64,000 nt of DNA from Sclerodactyla briareus (lineage: Eukaryota > Echinodermata > Holothuroidea > Dendrochirotida > Sclerodactylidae). The DNA lies in the NCBI GenBank assembly GCA_026419785.1, contig JAODTK010004710.1, positions 248,001 to 312,000 on the forward strand, given 5' to 3'. Within the stretch, counting starts at the first letter, position 1. Every line of letters begins with the position of its first letter. A model generated the notes under the pieces. That model was given only the letters and a program-made list of their open reading frames with translations. It ran no database searches and was not told where the DNA came from. Shown in pieces: positions 12,349-23,587 of the stretch. The translations under genes and the position numbers were made by a program.

Positions 12349-13340
12349 TGGGGGGGGACATATGAGGTAGCACCATCTAAGCGGATCGCCACCATTGGTT
12401 GACGCGTCGTACAGTGAAATGTTTCGTTTTACAACCCCCCAGATTGCAGGCACGGCAACTTCTGGGTCCATATGGAGTAAGCAACATCCTGACAATTGTC
12501 AAAAATTTCCCGATTTTTTTATTTTCAAAAACTTCTTGCAGGAAATGATCAATGTTTATTCGTAAAAATTCGGGCCTCGTTCGTTGTTGACGCGAGGTAC
12601 AGAAAAAAAAAGTTTTACAAGACCCCCTAGATTTCATGAACGGCATTTCCGGCCGTATGCATAAGCAACGTCCCTAAAATTGTGCAATAATTTCAAATTC
12701 ATATTTTCTAGAAACGTTTCTTGAGGGAACTGATCGATATGTTTCCTTACAATTCGGGCCCAGCCCCACCATCATGGACGCGTATAGGGTCCCAGGTAAA
12801 ACGACCTCCCTCAGATTGCAGAAACGGCAATTCCCCGCGCTGTTATGGCCAGGGAGCACGTCCCTAAAATTGGAATAACTTTCAAAAATTTGTATTTCAA
12901 GAAACGTTCGTTAAGAGAACTAATCGATGTTTATTCGTTACATTTGGCAGCATCATGGTCTCGTATAGGGTAAAGGAAATTTTGAGGCCTTACAATCCAA
13001 GATTGCCGGAAACGGTACTTCCTATGTCTTATGGCAGTTAGCAACATCCCCCCCAAAAGTGACAATAAATTTCTAAATGTTATATCTCAAAAACACTCTT
13101 GAAGGACTGATCTACGTTTATTCAGTACAATTCGCGCTACCATCAGTTGACGTGTACCGTACAAAAAATAGTCTTAAGACCACCCCTCCCTCCTCCCCAG
13201 ATTGCAGGATCGGCACTTCCCTCCCGCGACTTAGGGGGGTAGCATCACTGAAATTGGACAGTAAATACCGAACTGATCGATGTTTGCTCCTTACATTTTC
13301 TTCAAGCGTGGTCTCCATTCCCTCCCATAGCCATGTCTTA
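12293..13340 (+). repeat. ~190-bp tandem array with CAGGGGGCGGATCC start
   Basis: CAGGGGGCGGATCC, a hAT-type terminal sequence, is followed by a poly-T/poly-G junction and then five diverged units of 184-200 bp. The shared AACGGCA(C/A)TTCC core occurs at about 12450, 12640, 12823, 13007 and 13207. Each unit contains a GGCAGTAAGCAAC(A/G)TCCC block, AAGAAACGTTCTTGA and TGATCGATGTTTATTC. The same unit forms arrays at 27530-27950 and 29667-30400. No protein is encoded. Confidence 0.75.
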
Positions 13341-14639
13341 GAGATATTCCATCGAACCCTTCCAATTGTCACTGAAATTGTCAACGGAAACGGGTTTAAC
13401 GCCACGTAAATTGCCACCTAAACTGCCACCAGCAAATTGCCACTGAATTGCCGTGAGCTTGCCCAGTCGAAACCGACAGCTCACATAAACGATTAAACCC
13501 AGACACAATAACTGGTTGTTAACCTGACACCTAATATCTCGCACACTCACACATAACCACTTCCGTACCTGTCAGCTTCCTAGTATTGTTTTTACCAGAT
13601 TGAGTCTTGAACTTGCAGAGCGCCATCTTATTCGAATATTGTCCTTTCGGCGGATTGTGTCCTTTCCTCATTCTCTGCCTATTGCTTTTCTGCTGTGAGA
13701 GCCCCTTGCCATAGAATTTCTTTATCATATTTGCAGTCCGCTAGCCGAATATGAGACGAAGTAATTATCGTCAGTGTTTCTGCCTGAATAATGAGTGAAG
13801 AAATCATTATGCCGCTGGTGCGCTGGCCGACTAATGGGTAAAGCCGTAATTATGCGTCATAATTGGATGTCGAATATGAGTGAAGAAATCATTATGCGGC
13901 GCTGGTGGCTTCCGAATAATGCGTAAAGGATATCATTATGCGTAGCCAAGTCTGTTTTAATAATGAGTTCGATCCACAACGAAAGTTTAGCAACATTGTC
14001 CGGAACGGCACTCATTATGTGCAAAGAACATGTTCGTTCCATAACAATAAAGTAATCTGTCGTTATTCGACAGATCACCCTAGTCGCATAATGGTAAATA
14101 TGTTTTTTGTTTGTCATATGTGACGGAGAATTTGTCTGCAAATGAGGAACTGCAATCAAAATAATCGAATAATGTCTGTTTTGCGTTCCATATGAAGGGG
14201 GTTCAGACACGGGGGTAGGTCTACACCTGCGGATCTGTATTTTTTTTATTTATTTATGGTGCGACACTTTGTTGAAAGTTGATTGCACTAGCTTGCAATA
14301 CTATCACTATGAGGACACACGGTGCGGCTCGACAATGCAACCGGAACGCCACAAATTGCGTTGTAAGAAAGACATGATTCAAATTTCAAGTGAAGAAGGC
14401 TGTTTGCCAAAAGTGAAGTCCAAATTTCGCCTGAATATTTGATGGAATGCCAAAAGTGTAAACGTTGTTGTTTTCGAATGGAAGAATGTTGGGGCGAACG
14501 AGGCTAATCTACCCACTTCGGGACCTATAATTTGTTTTGCCAAAATATGGTCTATCTCAAATTTACAATAGAAGTATTCGGCAATCAATTCATTGGTGGA
14601 CCCCTCTTTTGAAAGTTGGTTGCGCGGTGCACGGTCCAC

Positions 14640-14800
14640 AACATGGGCGTCAATCCTGGGGGGGGGGGGGAAAACGGGGGGGGGGGACGTGTCCCCCCCA
14701 CATTTGGGTGCTCCCATTGACTATTCAATTTTCACACAGTAAGTTTTTTGGCGGCGAGGTCATGGCCCCCCCCCCACTTGGTCATGTCCCCCGCCAACTT
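14640..14800. repeat. G-tract/C-tract hairpin insertion
   Basis: CATGGGCGTCAATCCTGG leads into two G runs, ACGTGTCCCCCCC, and a second pair of C runs ending CATGTCCCCCGCC. It interrupts sequence that is continuous in the related copies near 20890 and 28400, so it is probably a small element, or the end of one, inserted here. Confidence 0.45.
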
Positions 14801-15029
14801 CTGAAGATGGATTGACGCTATGTGCACTTACTAAGTGGGCAGGCACACGGTGCGGGTGGAAACCCCATAAACTAGTCATCGAAGATTCGGCCAGGAACCG
14901 CCACAATTTCGTGCAAAACAGATAGAATTTTGGTGAAGACAAGTTTATATATCCAAAGATTGCCCTGTATTTGATTGAATTCCCAAGTGAACATTTTCGC
15001 GATTAACGACCTAGAACTCATCATGCTGT

Positions 15030-15560
15030 CTACGTTTCAGGCCACATCAATTAAGTAATCGAGTCATTATTATGGATCGAGACTGGCGGAATAATGAGTA
15101 ATTAAGAATTCATCTTTATGAATCGGAGAGGCAAATACGGAAACTAAGTCATTAACTAATGAATTGAGAGAGGAGAATAAGAACCAGCTAAGTCATTATG
15201 ATGAAGGAAGGCGGATAACGAGCCACAGTCCTTCTTATGCCCTCCAAAATAGACGAATAATGAAAAAAGAAGTCGTCTTACGGGCATGAGAGTGCAAAGA
15301 ATGACTCGGACTCATTATTACCCTGGAACTGACGGTAACACATGACTTTTCCTTGATTTTTGGCGCAAATGGCGATTCATTTTTCGTCCCACCGATTTTT
15401 TTTGGCGCTAACGAGCATTTTCTCATTATGTGGCTTGGAACCTAGGTTGGAAGACTGACTTTCTAGGTGTTATTCCGCTTAAGATGCACGTATCAGAACG
15501 AGTGAAGCAGCATAATTTTTGGCGCATCGGCGTTCCATACTACGCGGTGCATTATAGTTT
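15030..15560 (+). repeat. CATTATT/AATAATGAG-rich repeat
   Basis: The same motif mix as the palindrome arms (GGCGGAATAATGAG, CATTATGATG, GGCGTTCCATAC) continues here in one orientation. It is probably another partial copy of the foldback family. Confidence 0.5.
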
Positions 15561-15959
15561 GACAATTTGATACATGGCTGAAAATAATTCTTTAAAAAAA
15601 TCTTCACAATTTGAACAAGACGTTGATACGAAGATTAATTAGTGGCGCAGTGCAGAAATGTCATGCCGGATCCAAGGCAGCAGAATATCGGGAATATATC
15701 AACGTCCTGACACAAGTCTAAAACCGACCGGCCTTCGGACCTAATCGTTTCCTAATAATTTTCCATACTGATACTCCACCTCCGTTGACCTAGATCTTTG
15801 ACCTAAACACCAACCAATAGTGATCATGTAGACATGATTTGGAATCCCACGTACCAAGATGAGCTGGTTTCAATCACCCACCCATCACTGTAACACAACC
15901 ACCCAAAACAACTGTGAACATTTTTGGGGGGGTGGGGAACACACACATAACCTGAAACA

Positions 15960-16690
15960 TATCAGATCTGTGTAAAATCCCCATCCTGCAAAAGCATACA
16001 AACTAAACATGTGTAGGCGGTAAACGCCCACGCGTATAGCCCCGCTTTATGCAATCATCATGGGGAAAAGTATCTAACACCCATGAAGACTAGACGCTTT
16101 TGAGCAATTATGGGGAAGAAGAACCTGACACCCAGAAAGGACCTCCATTTTGGTCATGAACCAAGATCGCCTGCCTCCACGAGAGTTAGCCGAAGGGCCC
16201 CTTGGGAGAATAACCCCGGCTCGGTGTTCTGAGTGTAAACCGGCTGAAGTTTTGTGTAATCAATGAAAGTTACAACAAGGTCACATAAATTATGCAAATG
16301 TGACCACGATGGCCTGAAATGACCTTTAACTTGGTCAGGGAAAATATAGCCCCCATCCGGTCCTCCGATTCCGGTTCAAATCTGACAAAGTTTGGAAGTC
16401 CATACCTCAAATTGACCTCCGTTGACCTTGACATGACTTCCACATTTTCGGGATCAACTACAGTCCTAACCCACCAAAGTTTCTTTTCAAATCGACTAAC
16501 TTGAAATTCCGCATAATTATGCAATAGTGTCCCCAGCATTGCAGTGATGCCGACTTTCGACCTCATCCTATATTTCACTAGGGCGGACATGTGGACCAGT
16601 TTCAGATCAATCGGATTAATCGGCCGGCGGCGAGCTGGAGCGGCGACACCATAAGGAATACGAGCTGAAAAAGGTCAAACCGCCTGTTTC
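15960..16690 (+). repeat. Dispersed repeat, copy 1 (second at 35945-36560)
   Basis: Both copies share, in order: CCCACGCGTATAGCCCCGC (CCCACGTGTATATCCCCGC in the other), GAGCAAT, GGACCTCCATTTTGGTCA, a run of GACCTC/TTGACC phrases and a closing GGCGGCG-rich part. The copies lie in the same orientation, 20 kb apart. No coding potential was recognised. A C tract follows at about 16707. Confidence 0.65.
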
Positions 16691-17314
16691 AAACTGCTAG
16701 GGAACCCCCCCCCCCCCCTCCCCCCTCTCGATCTCCCATGCCTCATGTCACTTTCCGCACAGAGTTACAGTGCAACCAGCCCCTACATAATGAGGTATGA
16801 CTATATGGTCGATTCTTCGCGAAGCAACGTACATGTTGTCCTTTACAAAAGCCTATTTTCCCTCTTGTTATGTTCTTCATCTTGACTGCGGTCAATCTGT
16901 TGGTTGTTAGGGCCTTGCATTTAGCTTATACTCTGTTATTGTAAGAAGAAGAAAAACGGCAATAATTGATTGAAGGGCTTTTAGCCGGTGAGAAGCTGCC
17001 ACGATGGCACTGAAAATCAAACTGTAGACGGGGGAATCCTATCCGGCCATGTGGTAATTGGGAGTGTTTACTAACCCCAATGACGTTTCCCCCCAATCCT
17101 CTTTATTTCTACCGATACTTACTCCTTTCCTAGGAGGGCTCCCTCTTCACAGGTAACAATGGTTAGAGGACACCCTCCCCCCCCTCCCCCAGTTAATAAA
17201 TAAGCGCATGTACAAATTTCGACCATCAAACACGTACGGAGTTTAATAACACCTCCTGGTCTTTCGGAAAATGGGGACCTGTTCACAATCTGCTGATATC
17301 CAGATTACAACAGT
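16691..17314. other. Unassigned DNA
   Basis: Apart from a C tract (about 16707-16731) and a second C-rich stretch near 17172, I see no gene, RNA or terminal repeat here. Confidence 0.45.
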
Positions 17315-17780
17315 TTGAAAGAAGATGCCTTGACCATATCTGTGCCAAGACTTGGGGGCCTTGAAGCTGAATCGAGAAAAGAAGACTATCAAAGAATGAA
17401 TACACGTAGGGTACACCCACCACCGAGTATATCACCGAGTATATACATGCACTACAAACAACGACAATGTCACCAATGCAACAAGTTGGGCACGCTACTT
17501 ACAAAGATTGCCCAATCAAGAGAGGTTTCTCTTCGCCCGTGTGGGAAGGGACAACCAAATAAAAACATGCTCTAATTGAAAAGGAAAAATGTGCAAACTG
17601 CGATGGAACCCAAGTGGCCCTCTACCAGTCTACAGGGCTGTCCCACGAATCTTGAGGCCAGACGGGAAAGAAGAGAAGAAATCAACAAAGTAGTCTATGG
17701 GAGGGCCCTATATATACCTACGCCCAGGCAGCTGCACAGTGGGTAGAATGTACAAAAAGATGGACAACAAAGACAAAGTT
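17315..17780 (+). pseudogene. LINE ORF1 (gag-like) fragment with zinc knuckles
   Basis: The frame at 17315-17575 encodes CHQCNKLG. With one base of slippage it continues HATYKDCPIK, making a CCHC knuckle (C-x2-C-x4-H-x4-C). About 60 codons on, another frame reads CANCDGTQVALY, then (after a further shift) GCPTNLEARRER. This spacing and the CANC-(G/D)-G...GCP pattern are typical of the ORF1 proteins of Jockey/CR1/I-type non-LTR retrotransposons, which bind the element RNA. Two or three indels break it. No reverse transcriptase follows; a C tract and unrelated DNA come next. Confidence 0.6.
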
Positions 17781-17789
17781 TCGATGTAG

Positions 17790-20215
17790 TTTTACTTTGT
17801 TACTGGAAAAGTTTGGTACTGACTATTCTAAATAGGAGGCCATGTGGCCCAGATTAGTTAGCAACAATCATTGCCACTGCCCTCCTCCCCCCCCCCCCCC
17901 CCTTCCTCTCTCTCTCTTTTAAATACTCCCACAAACTGTCCATGGGGAGGAATATCCTCAAAGTCATTCAGAGGAAGGTCCTATTATGGCCTCCTTTTAA
18001 TGCACCTCAATATCAACAAGTGTTGGTACCCAAGTGGTACTCGATTCTGTTAAATGATCAAACTGAATGAAAAAAGAAAATATTAATGGAAAAAAAACAA
18101 TAAAAAATATTCCCAACTATAACACTTTCAGGAAGGAGGACCCCCAACAAAGGAGAGGTGGCCGTAGCTATACCTAATGATATGAATTATCTGTCCCAAA
18201 ATGCTCAGAGGATTGATGGGCAGGGCCAATTCTTTCTGTTAGGTTCAATGACCAGAGAGCTAATATGAATGATGTCCAGTTCTATAAGCCTCCTCATATT
18301 ATGTTATTCATCATAACCTCTTTCAGAGTGGTTTACAAATCTATTCTAAGTAGGGATTCAAATTGCTCCAACAAACTTATTTGGTCCAACAGGACTACCC
18401 GTATGGAGGCACCTTCCTGGGACACTCTTCCTCATCATAATAATATTCAAATCTTCAATGACAATCCCAAAACGAGGAGCCAACTCCCAATTGATGGTTC
18501 AGAAGAATTATAGATATTATAAGATTGCATATATATTCGCAAGATATAAGACTTTTATCTTCTCTTGTCTCCGGCAAATCGACAGTTGTTATTTAAATCC
18601 AAGATATCTCTAGAATTCTTGGTTGGGTGCTGGACCCCCGCGGGGTCGTACAAGTCCGCACTAGACACCATTTCATGTTATGATATCCCAAATAATTGGT
18701 GGTAGCAATATTTCACATTTGTGAATGATACTGGTTCATAGTGCACCTTTGCGAGCGTTGATTACAACTTGAAGGATTCAAGGCACACTAATAAATAGAA
18801 CAGTGGCGTTGTCGCTGGAGAATGAAATAATCCTACAGGCTACAAAATCTAATCTGATTAATTTTGATACAAACTAACATCATAGGGATGAACACATGAT
18901 CAAATAATGATCTCTAATACCTCTATACATGTAGCAAAGACCCAAAAAATCATGGGGCTTATTTTGACCATACCTTGACATCTAAACCCTACATTGGACC
19001 ACAATTGTGCTAATGCCAATATGAAATAATCAGTCATAAGAACCTCTAATTCTAATAAATTATCCTATTTTTTAAGACATGGTTTAATAATCGTCAAGCA
19101 TATATCGTTCCATATTGAAATTGGGGGCAATTGTCTTTTAACAGCAATAACACAGATTTAATCGACTGGAACGAATCTGTCTACCATCACAGATAACAAT
19201 AATAAAAGCTTCCTCGCTATGCCCTAGAAAAGATGTGTTTGGCGTCCACAAACAACTGTGCTCCAAAATATATATTTAAACTTAAATAGGAGTCACATTC
19301 CTTAAAATTAAAGATACTGATCCCCAGGTTCGGAAGGTGCATCCTGCGCTAGGTCTCCACAAATTCACGTAATAAGATAAACACTTCGGACTGTTGGTTT
19401 GCGGAGGGTACTGGCGTGCTTTGCGGTTGGGCAGTGTAATGGGCTGGTGTGGGGGAGGCTCATTAGCTTTTCAGAGAGCTTCGACTCTTCGCCTTCCCTG
19501 GCCTTCCGCCCCATCCCTTTCACTTGGGTACACCTCCACCTTCCCTGCCATTATTTGGCGGGAGTCAGCACTTTTCCTCTCATCTCCTCCCCTGCCATCG
19601 TGAGAAAAAGAGAAAATAATATTTTTGTTTTTGTGTTTGTTTTTTTTTTGGGGTTTTTTCCCCCAAAGTGCATCTCACTTTTCATTACACGTAAACTGGA
19701 TAACAGATATCATAAAATAATATTCTTCATTGGGACGATGAGGACACATCCTGACCTCCTTTAATTATACCCTTCATCATTTCCAGAAATCGACACATCA
19801 TTCCCCAGGAGGTAGCCCCACACAGTAGCTACAGTGCACCCCCAAAATCACTTTACATGTGAAAGGTTATGAAGACAGATTTCCGAACAGAGATTTTTTT
19901 TGGAAGGTTGGGTACCAAATTAAACAAACTTACCTCATCAAGAGCTCTACGGTAATCATGTTGAAACTATTGGGTAAATGAAAGAATACTTTACATCTAC
20001 CAGTCACAGTAACGTCAACGCAAATGTCACTCGCCCTGACCAGTGGCCAAATGCTTCATTCAATTCTCCACTCCACACAATTTCATCCTGATCGCATTAC
20101 GGTTTCAGACGTTATGGCATGAGGGACTGTGACGAACGACAAACGGACGGACGACCGAACGAACTAACGAGGACGACGGAGAGACATGATGAATTGTTGA
20201 GCTGCTTACTCGCAG
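17790..20215. other. Gene-free stretch
   Basis: I see a C tract at about 17886-17902 followed by CTCTCT, AT-rich DNA, and GT/T runs near 19625-19665. The short frames at 18265-18513 and 19394-19764 have no recognisable motif and no splice context that I can defend. Near 20120-20200 there is a run of (GAAC)GGACGG-type simple sequence. Confidence 0.45.
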
Positions 20216-21726
20216 CCAAGGGAGCGATTTGTGGGGCAATCGGGGGCGGGGACCGAAAGTGATGAATACCATCAAAGCGGAGCGTCCACCAACCAGTTGC
20301 CCGCGTAGCGTACAGAAATTTTTCGTTGGCAGACCCCCTGTTCAGAAACGGTACTTCTCGTGCCTTATGGGGCAATGAGTAGCATTCCTAAAATTTGATA
20401 ACGAATTTAGGGAGGTTCTCCCAAAATCTTATCGCCTTAGGGATCAATTTCATGGGTTTGCGTCGATGCTGTGACAATCTAAAATACGATGAACGATGCG
20501 AGTGAGTTATAGTCCATCAAGGAGCATGGTAATGTGCAATGAGAACACCAATGCGTTCACGCGAAGCGCGAGATTTTGCAGGATCGATTTGGCCAACGAC
20601 ATTGTACTGACCCCATCTCTGACGTATCACTTAGATAGACCTGAAATTCTTACTCAAAGAGTAGGCGGCCCCTTTTTTATCTCCTTTGCGGAACACAGGC
20701 GAATGGGAGGGGGACACGTCCAATTGGGGTCGCGCGAAACTTCACACTTTGGACATCATCGAGAACGTCAGGCAATCTTTTGATATAAACGTATCTTCAC
20801 CGGAATCATGTATTTGCCACGAATTTGTAAGCGTTCATGGCCGAATCTCGACGGCACCGTGTGCCTGCCCCCTTAAGGAAGTGCACGTGCACGCACCAAC
20901 TTTTAAAAAGTGGTCGCACCTGAGTGAGTGCTTGAATATCTATTTTCAGTTGCAAAATGAAACCATATATGACGAAAAATTCACAGGTCCCGCCAGGAGG
21001 TAGGAGGACCACCGTCGCCTCAACCCTCATTCCCTTCAAAAACAACCAAAGGACACTTCAGGGCATTTCATCGAAAAATCCAGGACAATATTTGGACTTA
21101 GCCCTTTTCTCACCTGAATTGACTCAGCCTTTTGACAAAGACGCAATTTTCCACTTTCAACAAGTTTGTCGCACCCAATAAAGGAAAAAAATCACAGATC
21201 CCGCCAGGTGGTAGATCACCCCGACGCCTCAACCACCCTCACCTCAAGATAGCGATGTGTTGTTAGTTGTTTATTTATTTATTAAACTGAAGGTGAACCT
21301 AGAAGAAGAAATCGACAGCGTCAATGAAGCGCAAAACCACACCAAGATGGTGAAGCCAGTCTTATGCAAACGGTAGGAATTGAAGGAGAAACCTTCTTTC
21401 AGTGATAATTAAGGAACAAACCGAGTTAATTTCAGCAATTTTTTGTGAGGACATCAAAGGTTGAACACTACCGGCAAAGGAAATACCCGCGCGCGTAGCG
21501 CGCAAAAAATCGAAAATGGACAGCAGAATCACTTCAACTGATCAATTGGGTTATATGCATTTGTTTAAACACGGTTACGTTGACTGTTGGATAGGTCGGA
21601 TACAGTGTCACGAAAGAGCAGTTCGGACCTCAAATATGGGGGAGGGGAAGCATTGCGTCCCCCAACCAAAAATATTAGGGGAAGACACCGTCCCCCAGTC
21701 CCCCGCCCCCATGATCGCGCCCTTGG
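20216..21726 (+). mobile_element. hAT-like non-autonomous element, copy X
   Basis: The left end CCAAGGGAGCGATT and the right end GATCGCGCCCTTGG form imperfect inverted termini around a 1.5-kb body. That body matches 27758-29666 from end to end: the GCGGAGCG...GCGCGTAGCG block near 20274, CACCGTGTGCC with GTGCACGTGCACGCACC at about 20850-20900, the two CCCGCCAGG blocks, GCGCGCGTAGCGCGC at 21490, and the closing G/C-tract hairpin. No transposase is encoded. A target duplication is not evident. The body has two or three degenerate internal repeats of about 250-300 bp. Confidence 0.65.
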
Positions 21727-23587
21727 CGCGTGTTCACAAGGCGCAGCATTTGTTGATTGATACGATCCACCATTTTCAGTGGCAGACTCGTCCATCTCAT
21801 AGACCATTTGGTTTAATAGCAGCCTCCACATCCATTGTCAGGATATGGATCTAAGCATACGCTGTTGGCGCTTTTTTCCCTGCGTTTAGGTACGACCAAA
21901 CTGGTATTGAAACAGAGACCTCAAATTAATTTAATAACTCAGCACCGAAGGAAACACATCGAAACTACTCAAATACGGCGAATGAACAGAGTTAAATGAC
22001 CTCCAGTGACCCCGCCAATTGAGGTTTTTTTAATTATTATTTACGTTAGGACTAAAGTTACGACAGACTTTCCAAATTCGTGATTATTGCAAATTGAGGC
22101 TCGAATTCTTGACTATATTCTAGGAGGTATGGGCGCTCAATGTTGTGTGCGGAGTTGAAGATTTTATTATTTGACTACCACACCTCGCCGCATTTCGGCT
22201 TATCCTGGCAAAACCGTGTGTCTAACATATGGTTTCTCGAGAAATCGACGGTGGATGGGTTGTTGCCTGCTGATTCGCGATCGTCAACTGGTTCTTACTG
22301 TACAGGATTCGGTACGCTCGTAGTTCATGGGGCCAAGGGGACATCAGACTTAGCGGGTGGGTACCATGGGGAGTCGTGGGGATGTCATTCCCAGAAATGG
22401 TCACTTGCCCAAGGAGACCGAGTGATGGGGAGCGTGTTGTGGGGGGGGGGGGGGTGATGCGGCTCGATGCCTTCCAGGCATGTGCTCCATTAAGTGAGTT
22501 TATGCCACGGAACCCGACGAATGACAGACAGTGACGTCACATGAAGTCACAGCGGATAACAGGACTACATTGACATATGTCACTGTAACGATATATTTTA
22601 TCGATTTGAAATTCCACAGGGATGTTCTTCAATCGTGGCCTCATGCAAACGCAGTGGCCTTTCCTCCAGTTGCCTCCAGACAATGAAATCTCTTTAATTG
22701 GTAATGCAAGATCTCGTCGCTTTTCACCACGTCGAAGACATACTCGAAGCGCTTTTACATTATTCCCTAGATCAGCAGTGGCTTGTATGTTCACTCCCGA
22801 CGCACCAATTGTAGTACATCACTAGTCGGGTCCCCAGGGGGGACCTCCCCAACATTAAATAGGACTGCCACCTACGGCGCTCACTACTCTGCACAAGTCA
22901 CCTCACAGAGTATCTACCTTCCACGTGGGTAGCGTGGGCTTGCACAGCACTGTGGAATGTCTTCCGATTCAAATGAGCAATCATCGTTTTTTTAAGATCT
23001 GGCTCGTTATACCGGACTGAGCTAATAACGCCCTCTATTAGCAATGTGCTATCCGGTACCGGCTAGTCGTCGGTACTGGAAAGAAAACATACATAACTCA
23101 GAGTCATAACCTGAGGCAACGATGCTGCTGGGGTTCAAAGTTATAGGGTCATCAAAGTCAAGTGCATATAGCAAGAGTAGGGTCACAAGGCTAGTGGTCG
23201 ATGGATTAGGCCTCCCAGGAACACCACCTACACCTGAGCTGTGGCTTCATCTGTTCATCACCGCGGCAGGAGGGTCAGAGGGTTTGTAGCATGGGTTGCA
23301 GAGCTGTGTAGTCGCCGTCTCCGTCGGGAACTCTAAACGTTAGCGTAACAACTCTCTAACGTTTGATGTCAACCTGAAACTTTTGGCACACCTTCCTGGG
23401 TTCGGAACTGGGAGTCGTCACGTTACTCGACTGGGCCCGCTTAATTTGCATGATATCGAGTTTTGTAGAAGTTTGACGGATTTCAACAGAACTTGGTAGA
23501 TATAAACTTTTCTAGTCTGGAAAAAGTAAAGGTCGTTTGGCGATTGGAATGATCGCGCATGGCCTTGTCTTGGAATTCAGAACATAT

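Larger units (their letters stand above)
11538..14195. repeat. Large palindromic (foldback-like) repeat
   Basis: The left arm 11538-12292 and right arm 13495-14195 are reverse complements of each other, with many indels. One end pair is GGAACGCCAAAACGACAG (left) and its counterpart in the GTCTGTTTTGCGTTCC block (right). The inner ends are ATATTAGGTGTCA...GTTAGCTGG and CCAGTTAT...GTTAACCTGACACC in inverse. The arms are built from repeats of CATTATTCGG and GCATAATGA motifs. The centre (12293-13494) is a different repeat, the ~190-bp array. Confidence 0.65.
10974..15010 (-). mobile_element. hAT-like non-autonomous element, reversed and interrupted
   Basis: The left end CCAAGGCGGCGATC at 10974 is followed by a G-tract/C-tract hairpin and a body (11180-11345) that is the reverse complement of 29340-29560 and of 21430-21640. 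The rest of the body resumes at about 14240-15000, matching the reverse complement of 20800-21100 and 28300-28560. About 2.7 kb of a palindromic repeat (11538-14195) separates the halves. A second G/C-tract hairpin (14640-14800) is inserted in the distal part. No transposase is visible. The right terminus and a target duplication were not found. Confidence 0.6.

Noticed and set aside
20216-21734. 8-bp target duplication around copy X
   Set aside because: Flanks ACTCGCAG and CGCGTGTT do not match at any nearby border choice, so I do not claim one.
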